Shown piece after piece: positions 25,474 through 32,817 of a stretch of 44,787 nucleotides of DNA. The translations under genes were made by a program, and so were the position numbers. The first letter of the stretch is position 1. Every line of letters begins with the position of its first letter. Source of the DNA: Acidimicrobiia bacterium (GTDB taxonomy: Bacteria; Actinomycetota; Acidimicrobiia; Spongiisociales; ZC4RG35); assembly GCA_025928935.1 (NCBI GenBank), contig JAICNB010000020.1, positions 1-44,787 on the forward strand, written 5' to 3'. The notes beneath the pieces were generated by a model. It searched no databases. It was not told where the DNA came from and was given only the letters and a program-made list of their open reading frames with translations.

Positions 25474-26829
25474 TCACAGAAGCGTCGCCGCCAGACGGTT
25501 GTGCTCCCGGACCAGGTCCGCAACGTCCAGACCGGTCAGCCGGCCGTCCTCGACCACCCGCCGGCCGCCCACCCAGGAGTGGTCGACGGTGACCGGGGCG
25601 CACATGACCACGGCGGCCACAGGGTCGTGCCGTGCCCCAGCGAACTCGACCCGGTCGAGGTGGTAGGCGACGAGATCGGCGCACCGGCCCGGCACCAGCA
25701 TCCCGATGTCTTCCCGACCCAACACCTGTGCCCCACCCACGGTGGCCAGGCCCAACGCCTGGCGCGCCGTCATCTGCGGGCCAGACCCAATGCCGGGCGA
25801 CACGGCAAGGCGGTTGAGGAGGAGGGCCTGGCGGGTCTCGTTCATCAGGTGCGACGAATCGTTGGAGGCAGATCCGTCGACCCCCAGCCCGACGGGGACG
25901 CCGGCGCCGAGATAGCGGGACACCGGGGCCACGCCAGAGGCGAGACGCATGTTCGACGTGGGGCAATGGGCGACCCCGGTCCCGGCATGCCCCATCCGGG
26001 TGACCTCGTCGTCGGCGACGTGCACGGCATGGGCGTACCAGACATCGGGCCCGGCCCAGCCGAGGTCCTCCAGGTATTGCACCGGTCGACTTCCGAACGC
26101 ACCCAGGCAGAACGCCTCCTCGTCGGCGGTCTCGGCGAGATGCGTGTGCATCGTCACCCCCAACTCACGAGCGAGCTCCGCTGTCGCCGTCATCAGCGTG
26201 CCCGTGACAGTGAACGGGGAGCAGGGGGCCAGGACCACCCTGGACATCGACCCCGGCGCAGGGTCGTGATACATCTCGACGACCCGCCGCGAGTCCTCGA
26301 GGATCAGCTGCTCCGGCTCCACCACGGGGTCGGGGGGAAGCCCACCGTCGGATTCGCCCAGGCTCATCGAGCCGCGTGAGACGTGAAACCGGATCCCGAC
26401 CGCGATGGAGCCCTCGATCTGGTCGTCGACCCGGGAGCCGTTGGGCCACAGGTAGTGATGGTCGAAGGCGGTTGTGCAGCCGCTCAGGGCGAGCTCGGCG
26501 AGCCCGAGCCGGGTGGAGATCCGGACGTGGTCCGGGGTCATCCGGGCCCAGATCGGGTAGAGGGCGCGAAGCCAGTCAAAAAGCCCGGAGTCCTGTGCTG
26601 CCGGCACCACCCGGGTCAGCGTCTGATACAGATGGTGATGTGTGTTGATCAGGCCGGGAAGCACCACATGGCCGCTCAAATCGACCATCTCGTCGGCCGT
26701 GGCGGGGAGCTCTGCGGTCGGACCGACCTCCTCGATCCACCCGTCGCGGGCAAACAGAGCACCGTCGGCGATCTCCGCCCCGCCCATTGTCACCAGGACT
26801 TCGGCATGACGGACGAGGAGGGTTCCCAT
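25474..26829 (-). CDS. 8-oxoguanine deaminase (amidohydrolase)
   Basis: Expected to convert 8-oxoguanine to urate, so an oxidised base enters purine catabolism directly. The 451-residue amidohydrolase has the metal motif NTHHHLYQTLTR, then AQDSGLFDWLRALYPIWAR, RGSMSLGESDGGLPPD, VLAPCSPFTV, MHTHLAET, VAHCPTSNMRLASG and LGVDGSASND. The segments around RGSMSLG and HCP(C/T)SNMRLASG recall the characterised Pseudomonas 8-oxoguanine deaminase more than guanine deaminase or AtzA/TrzN. The ATG at 26829 is preferred to one three codons upstream because TAGCTT (26843-26838) lies 8 bases before it. It is the first gene of the xdh operon and diverges from the DUF6986 gene. Confidence 0.8.
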   Translation of the reverse strand: MGTLLVRHAEVLVTMGGAEIADGALFARDGWIEEVGPTAELPATADEMVDLSGHVVLPGLINTHHHLYQTLTRVVPAAQDSGLFDWLRALYPIWARMTPDHVRISTRLGLAELALSGCTTAFDHHYLWPNGSRVDDQIEGSIAVGIRFHVSRGSMSLGESDGGLPPDPVVEPEQLILEDSRRVVEMYHDPAPGSMSRVVLAPCSPFTVTGTLMTATAELARELGVTMHTHLAETADEEAFCLGAFGSRPVQYLEDLGWAGPDVWYAHAVHVADDEVTRMGHAGTGVAHCPTSNMRLASGVAPVSRYLGAGVPVGLGVDGSASNDSSHLMNETRQALLLNRLAVSPGIGSGPQMTARQALGLATVGGAQVLGREDIGMLVPGRCADLVAYHLDRVEFAGARHDPVAAVVMCAPVTVDHSWVGGRRVVEDGRLTGLDVADLVREHNRLAATLL

Positions 26830-26866
26830 CGGCACCAAAGCTAACGGCTGGCTTTAATCGCCGGGC
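26830..26866. promoter_or_regulatory. Divergent promoter of the 8-oxoguanine deaminase/xdh operon and the DUF6986 gene
   Basis: Only 37 bases separate the two starts. On the minus strand GTTAGCTTTGG holds the TAGCTT -10 element (26843-26838); on the plus strand GCTTTAATCG offers a TTTAAT element 8 bases before the DUF6986 ATG. The two elements are parts of an imperfect palindrome, AAAGCTAACGGCTGGCTTT (26837-26855), so one bound regulator could control both directions. Confidence 0.5.
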
Positions 26867-28192
26867 ATGACCTTGCGTGACGACTCGTTGGCCCGCTGGG
26901 AGCAGAGACTGGGGGCGGTCTCCGCCCGTCTCGGGACCGACTTCCCCGGTGAGGGGCCGGAGCGCCAGCCGGTACACACCGTGTACGGGGGTGCCCACCT
27001 CTTCGCCGCCAGCACCGCGAAGCGACTGGGAGAGCTCTCCCTCGTCGCACTCGACCGCTGGGCGCCATCCGCATCCGAGCTGGCATCGGTCCTCGGGCTC
27101 CCCGACGATCTGGCCTCACGCGTGCACGCCCTGGTGGTCGCCAAGCTGGAGCGGGAGCCAGTCGAGGATTTCCGGATCGACTTCGAGGACGGGTACGGCC
27201 ACCGCCCCGATGACGAGGAGGACGGGCACGCCCGATCAGCGGCACTGGAACTGGCCACGGGGATGAAGACGGGCGGCCTCCCTCCATTCACGGGGATCAG
27301 GATCAAGTCGCTCTCTGCCGAGTTGCACCGTCGCGCCCTCCGCACTCTCGACCTGTTCGTCACTGCTGCGGTGGACGACGGTGGACGTCTCCCGCCAGGG
27401 TTCACAGTGACGCTGCCCAAGATCCAGGACCGTGAGCAGGTGGTGGTCCTCTGCGAAGCCCTCGAGGAGCTCGAGGCGGGATTGGGCATCGAGCCGATCC
27501 CGATCGAGCTCATGGTGGAGACACCTCAGACCATCCTCGACCGAGACGGGACCGCCGGGATCCGCAAGTTCGTCGACGCAGCGCGGGGCCGGGTCCGTGG
27601 CGCGCATTTCGGCACCTACGACTACACCGCGTCACTCACCATCACCGCGGCATATCAGACCATGACCCATCCCGCCTGTGACTTCGCCCGGCACGCCCTT
27701 CAGGTCAGCCTGGCCGGCACGGGGGTGTGGATCTCGGATGGGGCCACCAATGTGATGCCCGTGCCACCGCATCGCGGAGACGGACTGACTGCAGCCCAGA
27801 TGGAGGAGAACACGAAGACAGTCCATGAAGCGATGAGTCTCCACTACGACCACATCCGCCATTCGCTGACCCACGCCTACTACCAGGGCTGGGACCTCCA
27901 CCCTGCCCAGTTCCCCACCCGTTACGCCGCGGTGTACGCCTTCTTCCTCGAGGGTCTCGACCAGGCCGGGGCGCGTCTCTCCAACTTCGTCGATTCGGCG
28001 GCCAAGGCGACACTGGTCGGCGAGGTCTTCGATGACGCGGCCACCGGCCAGGGACTGCTCAACTACTTCCTGCGGGCGATCAACTGTGGTGCCATCGACG
28101 AGGACGAGGCGACCTCGAGGACCGGTCTGACCCTGGACGAGATCCAGACCCGATCGTTCCTCGCCATCCTCGAGGGGAGGACCGGCAGCTAG
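26867..28192 (+). CDS. HpcH/HpaI aldolase-like protein, DUF6986 family (ureide-associated)
   Basis: A 441-residue protein of the PEP/pyruvate-type TIM-barrel superfamily that includes HpaI aldolase, citrate lyase beta and malyl-CoA lyase. It resembles the actinobacterial family often annotated as aldolase, phosphoenolpyruvate kinase or DUF6986. Visible landmarks: QPVHTVYGGAHLF, RIDFEDGYGHRPDDEED, FTVTLPKI, E218 in MVETPQTI and D252 in HFGTYDYTAS (the expected metal ligands), and QGWDLHPAQFPTRYAAVYAFF. I recall relatives near urate oxidase genes in other actinobacteria, and here it sits between the xdh and ureide operons. A reaction on glyoxylate or a ureidoglycolate-derived compound is plausible but unproven. 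Confidence 0.75.
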   Translation: MTLRDDSLARWEQRLGAVSARLGTDFPGEGPERQPVHTVYGGAHLFAASTAKRLGELSLVALDRWAPSASELASVLGLPDDLASRVHALVVAKLEREPVEDFRIDFEDGYGHRPDDEEDGHARSAALELATGMKTGGLPPFTGIRIKSLSAELHRRALRTLDLFVTAAVDDGGRLPPGFTVTLPKIQDREQVVVLCEALEELEAGLGIEPIPIELMVETPQTILDRDGTAGIRKFVDAARGRVRGAHFGTYDYTASLTITAAYQTMTHPACDFARHALQVSLAGTGVWISDGATNVMPVPPHRGDGLTAAQMEENTKTVHEAMSLHYDHIRHSLTHAYYQGWDLHPAQFPTRYAAVYAFFLEGLDQAGARLSNFVDSAAKATLVGEVFDDAATGQGLLNYFLRAINCGAIDEDEATSRTGLTLDEIQTRSFLAILEGRTGS

Positions 28193-28197
28193 CGCCG

Positions 28198-28247
28198 GCG
28201 AAATTGGGACGGTCAGGTGCCGAAAACGGTGCCTTGGCGTCCCAATT
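28198..28247. repeat. Intergenic palindrome P3 (AATTGGGA family), possible bidirectional terminator
   Basis: GCGAAATTGGGACGGT followed by CAGGTGCC (28198-28221) faces CGGTGCCTTGGCGTCCCAATT ending at 28247; AATTGGGACG (28202-28211) and CGTCCCAATT (28238-28247) pair perfectly. It fills the 67-base gap between convergent DUF6986 and urate oxidase genes and shares 22 of 24 left-arm bases with the element at 13646. Confidence 0.78.
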
Positions 28248-28259
28248 ACGCCATGGGGC

Positions 28260-29087
28260 TCACCGGGTGACGGTGAACCCGATGTCCCCGTAGGGCTCGC
28301 TCACCGGTTGGAAGACAACGCCCTGGTCTTCCATCCCGAACCGGGACAGGTCGTAGTTGAGGTGGTGCTGATTGGGGAGGCGGAACTCCACCTCCTCGAT
28401 CTCCTCAACCGTCCCCAACAAGGCCTCGGCCATCATCCAGCCCTGATGCTGCACCGACGCCGAATGCTCGGAGAAAAAGCTGTCGATCATGCTTTGACGG
28501 GCCTTCTCCCAGGTCGCAGTGGTGTTCGCCGGCGTGACCGAATAGCGCCACACCGCCTTGACCGACGTGGCCAGGATTCGCTCCTCGGTCTCGGGCAGCA
28601 CGGTGAACTCGTCGCGTGGGAACCCCGAGAAGGCCGATCCGGTGGTCTTCAGGACCACCATCCCGTCCACTCCCGCCCACACCCCGGCTGTGGCGCCGTC
28701 GGTGGTCGCCACCGCAACCCGGGCCAGCCGGCGACCCGAGCCGCCGTCGATGAAGCTGGAGGGCCCGACCCGGTCCCAGATTCGCTCCGACACCGAGACG
28801 TCGGCTGTGGTGATGCCATCACGCTCGAGGAAGTGGTCACAGAGCACGGCCGCGAACGCCTCGAGATCCCGGGTCAGGTGCTCCTGGGCGAGGCCGTACA
28901 CGGTGTTCTTCATCGTGTCGGTGGGGAGCACACCCCGGTTGTCACCGAGAACGTGGGCCGCCTCGACATCGCCCTGGAGCAGCAGTTGCACGGTCAGGTC
29001 CAGGAAGTCGTCACCCGACTCGGAGCGGTGGATCTTCGAGACCCGGACATCCGACTTGCCCCAGCGGTTCTCGCCGAGACGCGCCAT
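28260..29087 (-). CDS. uox: Urate oxidase (uricase)
   Basis: Cofactor-free oxidation of urate to 5-hydroxyisourate. The 275-residue protein has the two T-fold domains of uricase: WGKSDVRVSKIHR near the N-terminus (catalytic lysine region), PTDTMKNTVYGLA (catalytic threonine), LKTTGSAFSGFPRDEFT, and NQHHLNYDLSRFGM near the C-terminus. It has no type 1 peroxisomal C-terminal tripeptide (ends FTVTR), as expected in bacteria. The ATG shares a base with the HIU hydrolase stop (TGATG). It is the last gene of the ureide operon. Confidence 0.93.
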   Translation of the reverse strand: MARLGENRWGKSDVRVSKIHRSESGDDFLDLTVQLLLQGDVEAAHVLGDNRGVLPTDTMKNTVYGLAQEHLTRDLEAFAAVLCDHFLERDGITTADVSVSERIWDRVGPSSFIDGGSGRRLARVAVATTDGATAGVWAGVDGMVVLKTTGSAFSGFPRDEFTVLPETEERILATSVKAVWRYSVTPANTTATWEKARQSMIDSFFSEHSASVQHQGWMMAEALLGTVEEIEEVEFRLPNQHHLNYDLSRFGMEDQGVVFQPVSEPYGDIGFTVTR

Positions 29088-29404
29088 CAGCTCCCCCGGT
29101 AGGTGGTATAGCCGTACCCGCTGAGCAGAAGGGGGACGTGATAGTGCCCCCTGTCCTCGTCGATGTCGACGATCACATGTACCTCGGGGTAGAAGTCGTT
29201 CCCGGCGTCCCCGGTCGCAAAGACCAGGCGGTAGATGCCCGAGCCGAGGGCGAAGCCGAGGGCGGCCACCCTCCCATCCTCGTCGGTGACCCCTTCCCCG
29301 ACATACTGCCAGGCCCCATCCGACGAGCGCTCGAGGGTCACGACGACACCCACGGCCGGGGAGCCGGTAGTGGTGTCGAGGACATGGGTGCTGATGCCGG
29401 TCAC
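29087..29404 (-). CDS. uraH: 5-hydroxyisourate hydrolase (transthyretin-like)
   Basis: Hydrolyses 5-hydroxyisourate, the uricase product, to OHCU. The 105-residue protein begins with the family signature ISTHVLDTTTG (catalytic histidine), contains YHVPLLLS, and ends with the diagnostic YRGS tetrapeptide. It lacks a signal peptide, so it is cytoplasmic. It overlaps the fusion gene by 4 bases (ATGA) and urate oxidase by one, so the three enzymes acting on successive intermediates are translated together. Confidence 0.94.
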   Translation of the reverse strand: MTGISTHVLDTTTGSPAVGVVVTLERSSDGAWQYVGEGVTDEDGRVAALGFALGSGIYRLVFATGDAGNDFYPEVHVIVDIDEDRGHYHVPLLLSGYGYTTYRGS

Positions 29405-30834
29405 GGGGCTTCCCCTACGCAGAGCATGCGCCGCAGTCTGGTCTCTGTGATGGCCCGCTGCTCCCTTGCCGCGTTGGCGATCTCCTCTTCGGTCTCGTTG
29501 CCGAGACGGGAACGTGCGTCAGAGAGCATTTCCTCCGCAGTCTTGCCCGTGGCGAACACGATGTAGGTGAAGCCGTGGGCACGCTCATAGGCGAGATTGA
29601 CCTTGCTCAGCTCCGCCAGGACCGACTCGTCTGCCCCGGCGGTGCCGCTCTGCTCCCGGTCGGCGACCCGGTCTCCCCTCTCGCCGATGCGGGGATGGCC
29701 GGCGAAAGCATCCATCCAGTCGGCCTCGGACAGTGTCTCGAAGACAGTCGAGGCCTTGGTGAAGAGGGATTCGACGTCCGGATAGGGCCGGCCCGTCGTC
29801 ATCTCGTCGACCCAGGCCCTGGAAGCGCAGGCGGTGGCGAAGAAGCGACGTGCCTCCTCGTCGAACAGGGAGTTGAGGTAGAGCAAGCGGAGCCGTCCCG
29901 CTCCCTCGCCGTCGGGCCTTCCCCGTACCCGGAGACGAGCCACCCCCCCGTCGGGATGGATGTCGAGACGCAGATGGCCGCCGTGCCTGGGGTGTTCGAG
30001 ATGGACGGGATTGACCGCATCCGGCTTCACCTCGGCCCGGGTGACCACCTCGTTCCAAGTCGACCCGTCATCCGACAGATGGATCGAGACCCAACCCGGC
30101 GAGTTGCCGCGGAAAAACCGCGTGTCGACCTCGACCGATTCGATCACCCCGGGCAGGCCGAGGCGAAAGGTCGCCCAGTCGTGGCCGGGCCCACGACGTC
30201 GCTTCGTCTCCCAGCCATCCCACATTCCGGCCGGCTCGGTGGGACGAAGCATGTTCGAGGGCGGCGAGTAGTGGAAGTCGGATGCGTCGGTCGCTTCGCC
30301 ACCCACGAGGGAGGAGGCCAGGTCGGTCCCACCGCCGTCCGGGCAGACCTGGCTCATCATCGGGATGGGGTCGCCCTCCACCCGGAGCCGGGCCACCCCT
30401 CCGTCCGGATAGATGTTGAGACGTAGATGGGTTACCCGATGGGAGTCGAGGACATCGAATGTCGCCACCGAGTCACCTGCCAGAGCGGTGGTCGGGATGA
30501 GCTCTTCCCAGGTCGCCGACGCCAGCCTGTCCTCGTCCCCGGTCCCGCATGCCTCGAGGGAGAAGGACTCGGGGTAGTTGCCGGTGAAGTGCGACGTGTC
30601 CACCGTCACCGTCCGGACCACGCCTGGTATCCCGAGGGCGACGACACACCAGTCGTGGCCGGGCTCTCGGCGCCTACGGGTCTCCCAACCGTCCATCCAC
30701 TTGCCGCGGTCGGTATAGGCGCCTTCCTTCCACACCGGATCGGACACCTGGAGCAGATTGTGGGCCTCGGCGAAGAACTCGTCGTTGCAGGCCACAACCC
30801 GGCCGCCGACGGCCTCAGAGATCAGGTCTTTCAT
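29401..30834 (-). CDS. Allantoicase - OHCU decarboxylase fusion protein
   Basis: Two steps of ureide breakdown in one 477-residue chain. Residues 1-308 are allantoicase, made of two homologous repeats: MDGWETRRRREPGHDW near 47-62 and WDGWETKRRRGPGHDW near 205-220. It hydrolyses allantoate to ureidoglycolate plus urea. Residues about 319-477 are OHCU decarboxylase (UraD), with the catalytic HPRIGE at 380-385 and FATGK at 427-431; it produces S-allantoin. I place the start at the ATG at 30834 because allantoicases begin with this DLISEAVGGRVVACNDEFF stretch; ATGs at 30855 and 30879 are alternatives deeper in allB. It overlaps allB by 20 bases. Confidence 0.88.
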   Translation of the reverse strand: MKDLISEAVGGRVVACNDEFFAEAHNLLQVSDPVWKEGAYTDRGKWMDGWETRRRREPGHDWCVVALGIPGVVRTVTVDTSHFTGNYPESFSLEACGTGDEDRLASATWEELIPTTALAGDSVATFDVLDSHRVTHLRLNIYPDGGVARLRVEGDPIPMMSQVCPDGGGTDLASSLVGGEATDASDFHYSPPSNMLRPTEPAGMWDGWETKRRRGPGHDWATFRLGLPGVIESVEVDTRFFRGNSPGWVSIHLSDDGSTWNEVVTRAEVKPDAVNPVHLEHPRHGGHLRLDIHPDGGVARLRVRGRPDGEGAGRLRLLYLNSLFDEEARRFFATACASRAWVDEMTTGRPYPDVESLFTKASTVFETLSEADWMDAFAGHPRIGERGDRVADREQSGTAGADESVLAELSKVNLAYERAHGFTYIVFATGKTAEEMLSDARSRLGNETEEEIANAAREQRAITETRLRRMLCVGEAP

Positions 30835-32131
30835 CGCGTAGCAACATCCTGCCATCACCACCGTGGATGGAGCCACCATCGAACACAGTGACCCCGCCCA
30901 GGATCGTCATCACCACCGAGCCGCGCAGCCTCATCCCCTCGTAGGGAGTGATCGGGTGCCGGTGCTCGAGACGTGCTCCTTCGACGTCGGTGACGCCATC
31001 GGGGTCCCACACCACGAGGTCCCCGTCCATTCCCACCGCAATCTGGCCTTTGTGGAGGTCTAGCCCGGCGAGACGGGCCGGCTCGGACGCCAGCCATCGG
31101 CTCATCTGCGGGAGCGAGAGGCCTCGCTCCACCGCCCCCGTCCACGTGGCGGCGAGACGTAATTGAAGCGAGCCGATACCGCCCCAGGCCCGTGCGAAGT
31201 CCCCGTCCTCCAAGCGCTTGATATCCGCCGGGGCAGGCGAGTGATCGGAGACGACCATGCTCAGTGCCCCCTCGACGAGCCCGCTCCAGAGAGCTTCGCG
31301 GTGCTCGGCCGACCTGATCGGCGGGGCGCATTTGAAGGCTGTCGCGCCGTTCTCGATCTCCTCCGAGCAGAAGATGAGGTAATGCGGGCACGTCTCGCCG
31401 GTCAGCGTGGGCGGGCCTTCGGACAACACCGCCACCGCCTCACCCGACGAAACGTGGAGCACGTGGATGCGGGCCCCAGTGGCCCTGGCCATCCGGGCAA
31501 CGCCGGACACGGCCTCCGCCTCGGCGTTCGGCGGTCTCGAGGCCAGGTACGACCCGTATTCGGCCGGATCGCCGACGACGACCGAAATCCGGGCGGGGTC
31601 CTCGGCGTGCACCAGCGCAGGCACGTCGAGGTCCCTCATCTCGGGTAGCGCCCCGAGCAGCTCATCGGGGGTGACCGGTGGGAACTCGGCCACTCCCGAG
31701 TCAACCAGGAAGGCTTTGAAGCCACACACGCCCTCCGCGACCAGGGGGCCGATCTGGTCGGACGATCCGGGGATGAGTCCACCCCAGAAGGCGACATCGA
31801 CGGCCAGCTTGCCCGCGGCCGCCTCCCTCTTTGCCTCCAGGGCCGCGACGCTGACCGTGGGAGGGATCGAGTTGAGCGGCATGTCGACGATCGTCGTCGT
31901 GCCTCCGCCCGCCGCAGCCCGGGTGGCGGTGGCAAAGCCCTCCCATTCGGTGCGGCCGGGCTCGTTGACGTGCACGTGGGAGTCGACCAGCCCGGGCATC
32001 ACCACCAGGTCGCCAAAATCGACTTCGGGAGCCTCCTCGCCGATTTCGACGATCGTGCCGTCGACGATCCGGAGCGAGGCGGGTCGCACCTCGTCGCCGA
32101 TCACGACCCTGGTGCTTCCGATGAGGGACAT
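30815..32131 (-). CDS. allB: Allantoinase
   Basis: Opens the allantoin ring to allantoate. The 438-residue cyclic amidohydrolase has the zinc motif DSHVHVNEPGRTEWEGF, VDMPLNSIPPTV, the lysine expected to be carboxylated in VCGFKAFLVDSGV, ETCPHYL, and VSDHSPAP with the metal aspartate. It is the first gene of the operon allB, alc-uraD, uraH, uox. TAGCTT (32143-32138) ends exactly 6 bases before the ATG, so the mRNA is probably leaderless. The -10 lies in an 11-bp inverted repeat shared with the divergent DUF308 promoter. Confidence 0.93.
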   Translation of the reverse strand: MSLIGSTRVVIGDEVRPASLRIVDGTIVEIGEEAPEVDFGDLVVMPGLVDSHVHVNEPGRTEWEGFATATRAAAGGGTTTIVDMPLNSIPPTVSVAALEAKREAAAGKLAVDVAFWGGLIPGSSDQIGPLVAEGVCGFKAFLVDSGVAEFPPVTPDELLGALPEMRDLDVPALVHAEDPARISVVVGDPAEYGSYLASRPPNAEAEAVSGVARMARATGARIHVLHVSSGEAVAVLSEGPPTLTGETCPHYLIFCSEEIENGATAFKCAPPIRSAEHREALWSGLVEGALSMVVSDHSPAPADIKRLEDGDFARAWGGIGSLQLRLAATWTGAVERGLSLPQMSRWLASEPARLAGLDLHKGQIAVGMDGDLVVWDPDGVTDVEGARLEHRHPITPYEGMRLRGSVVMTILGGVTVFDGGSIHGGDGRMLLRDERPDL

Positions 32132-32136
32132 CGACC

Positions 32137-32197
32137 CAAGCTAACTGCGGTAGGGCCTTTTCTTGCCAGCATCGGGGGATCCCGAACAGTTAGCTTG
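32137..32197. promoter_or_regulatory. Divergent allB / DUF308 promoter with an 11-bp inverted repeat
   Basis: CAAGCTAACTG (32137-32147) and CAGTTAGCTTG (32187-32197) are perfect inverted copies 39 bases apart. Each supplies the TAGCTT -10 of one direction: allB on the minus strand and DUF308 on the plus strand. The same GTTAGCTT core precedes the 8-oxoguanine deaminase gene. It may be a regulator site overlapping both promoters, or simply two copies of one strong promoter. Confidence 0.55.
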
Positions 32198-32228
32198 AGC
32201 TTCGTCTTCACCACGAGAAGGAGCAGCC

Positions 32229-32753
32229 ATGGAGACGGTGACCAGTCCGGCGGATCGCACCATCAACTACGTCTTCCTGCTCGGTGGCATCGCCGCCCTG
32301 ATCTTCGGGGTCATCTTGCTGATCCGACAGGAGGAAGCCCTGGCCCTGCTGATGGTGATCCTGGGCCTCTGGTGGATGATCCAGGGGGCATTCATGTTTT
32401 TCGCCGTGTTCCTGGACCGGACCGACATGTGGTGGAAGCTGATCATCGGAGCCCTCGGTGTCGTTGCCGGTTTCCTGGTCCTCACCAACCCCGGCGAGGC
32501 CGCCGATGTATTCCAGGGTGTCATTGGGGTGATCCTGGGGGTCATCGGGATCCTGGTCGGGGTCACGTCGATCGTCGGGTCGTTCCGCGGCGGCGGAGTC
32601 GGTGCCTTCGTGTTCGGAGTGGTCAGCGTCCTGATCGGTCTCCTCGTCCTGCTCAACGCCCAGTTCTCGACGAGCCTGCTGATCACCCTGTTCGCGGTCC
32701 TCCTCCTCATCGACGGCGTGGCCGGGATCTATCTGGCCCTCAGGTACCGATAA
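32229..32753 (+). CDS. DUF308/HdeD-family membrane protein
   Basis: A 174-residue protein, almost wholly hydrophobic with about six membrane segments in three pairs (LGGIAALIFGVILLI, ALLMVILGLWWMIQGAFMFF, LIIGALGVVAGFLVL and so on), as in the HdeD/DUF308 family. In E. coli HdeD is linked to acid resistance, but most members have no known role. Unlike many genes here it has a leader: TAGCTT at 32191-32196 and AAGGAG at 32218-32223, 5 bases before the ATG. It diverges from the ureide operon. Confidence 0.78.
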   Translation: METVTSPADRTINYVFLLGGIAALIFGVILLIRQEEALALLMVILGLWWMIQGAFMFFAVFLDRTDMWWKLIIGALGVVAGFLVLTNPGEAADVFQGVIGVILGVIGILVGVTSIVGSFRGGGVGAFVFGVVSVLIGLLVLLNAQFSTSLLITLFAVLLLIDGVAGIYLALRYR

Positions 32754-32760
32754 CCCACAC

Positions 32761-32787
32761 GGGAGCGGGCTCGCTGCTCCCACTTCG
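32761..32787 (+). terminator. Hairpin after DUF308, possible relative of the palindrome family
   Basis: GGGAGC (32761-32766) pairs with GCTCCC (32776-32781), extending to 8 pairs with one wobble. On the minus strand it reads CGAAGTGGGAGC, close to the CGAAATTGGGAGC of element P1. It sits 7 bases after the DUF308 stop and could terminate that transcript. Confidence 0.45.
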
Positions 32788-32817
32788 GGGAAGAGAGGTA
32801 CCCGGTAGCATCGGAGA

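Noticed and set aside
25474-26829. Guanine deaminase or atrazine chlorohydrolase (AtzA/TrzN) assignment
   Set aside because: The RGSMSLG, CSPF and HCPTSNMRLASG segments and neighbours favour 8-oxoguanine deaminase. Guanine cannot be fully excluded as a side substrate.
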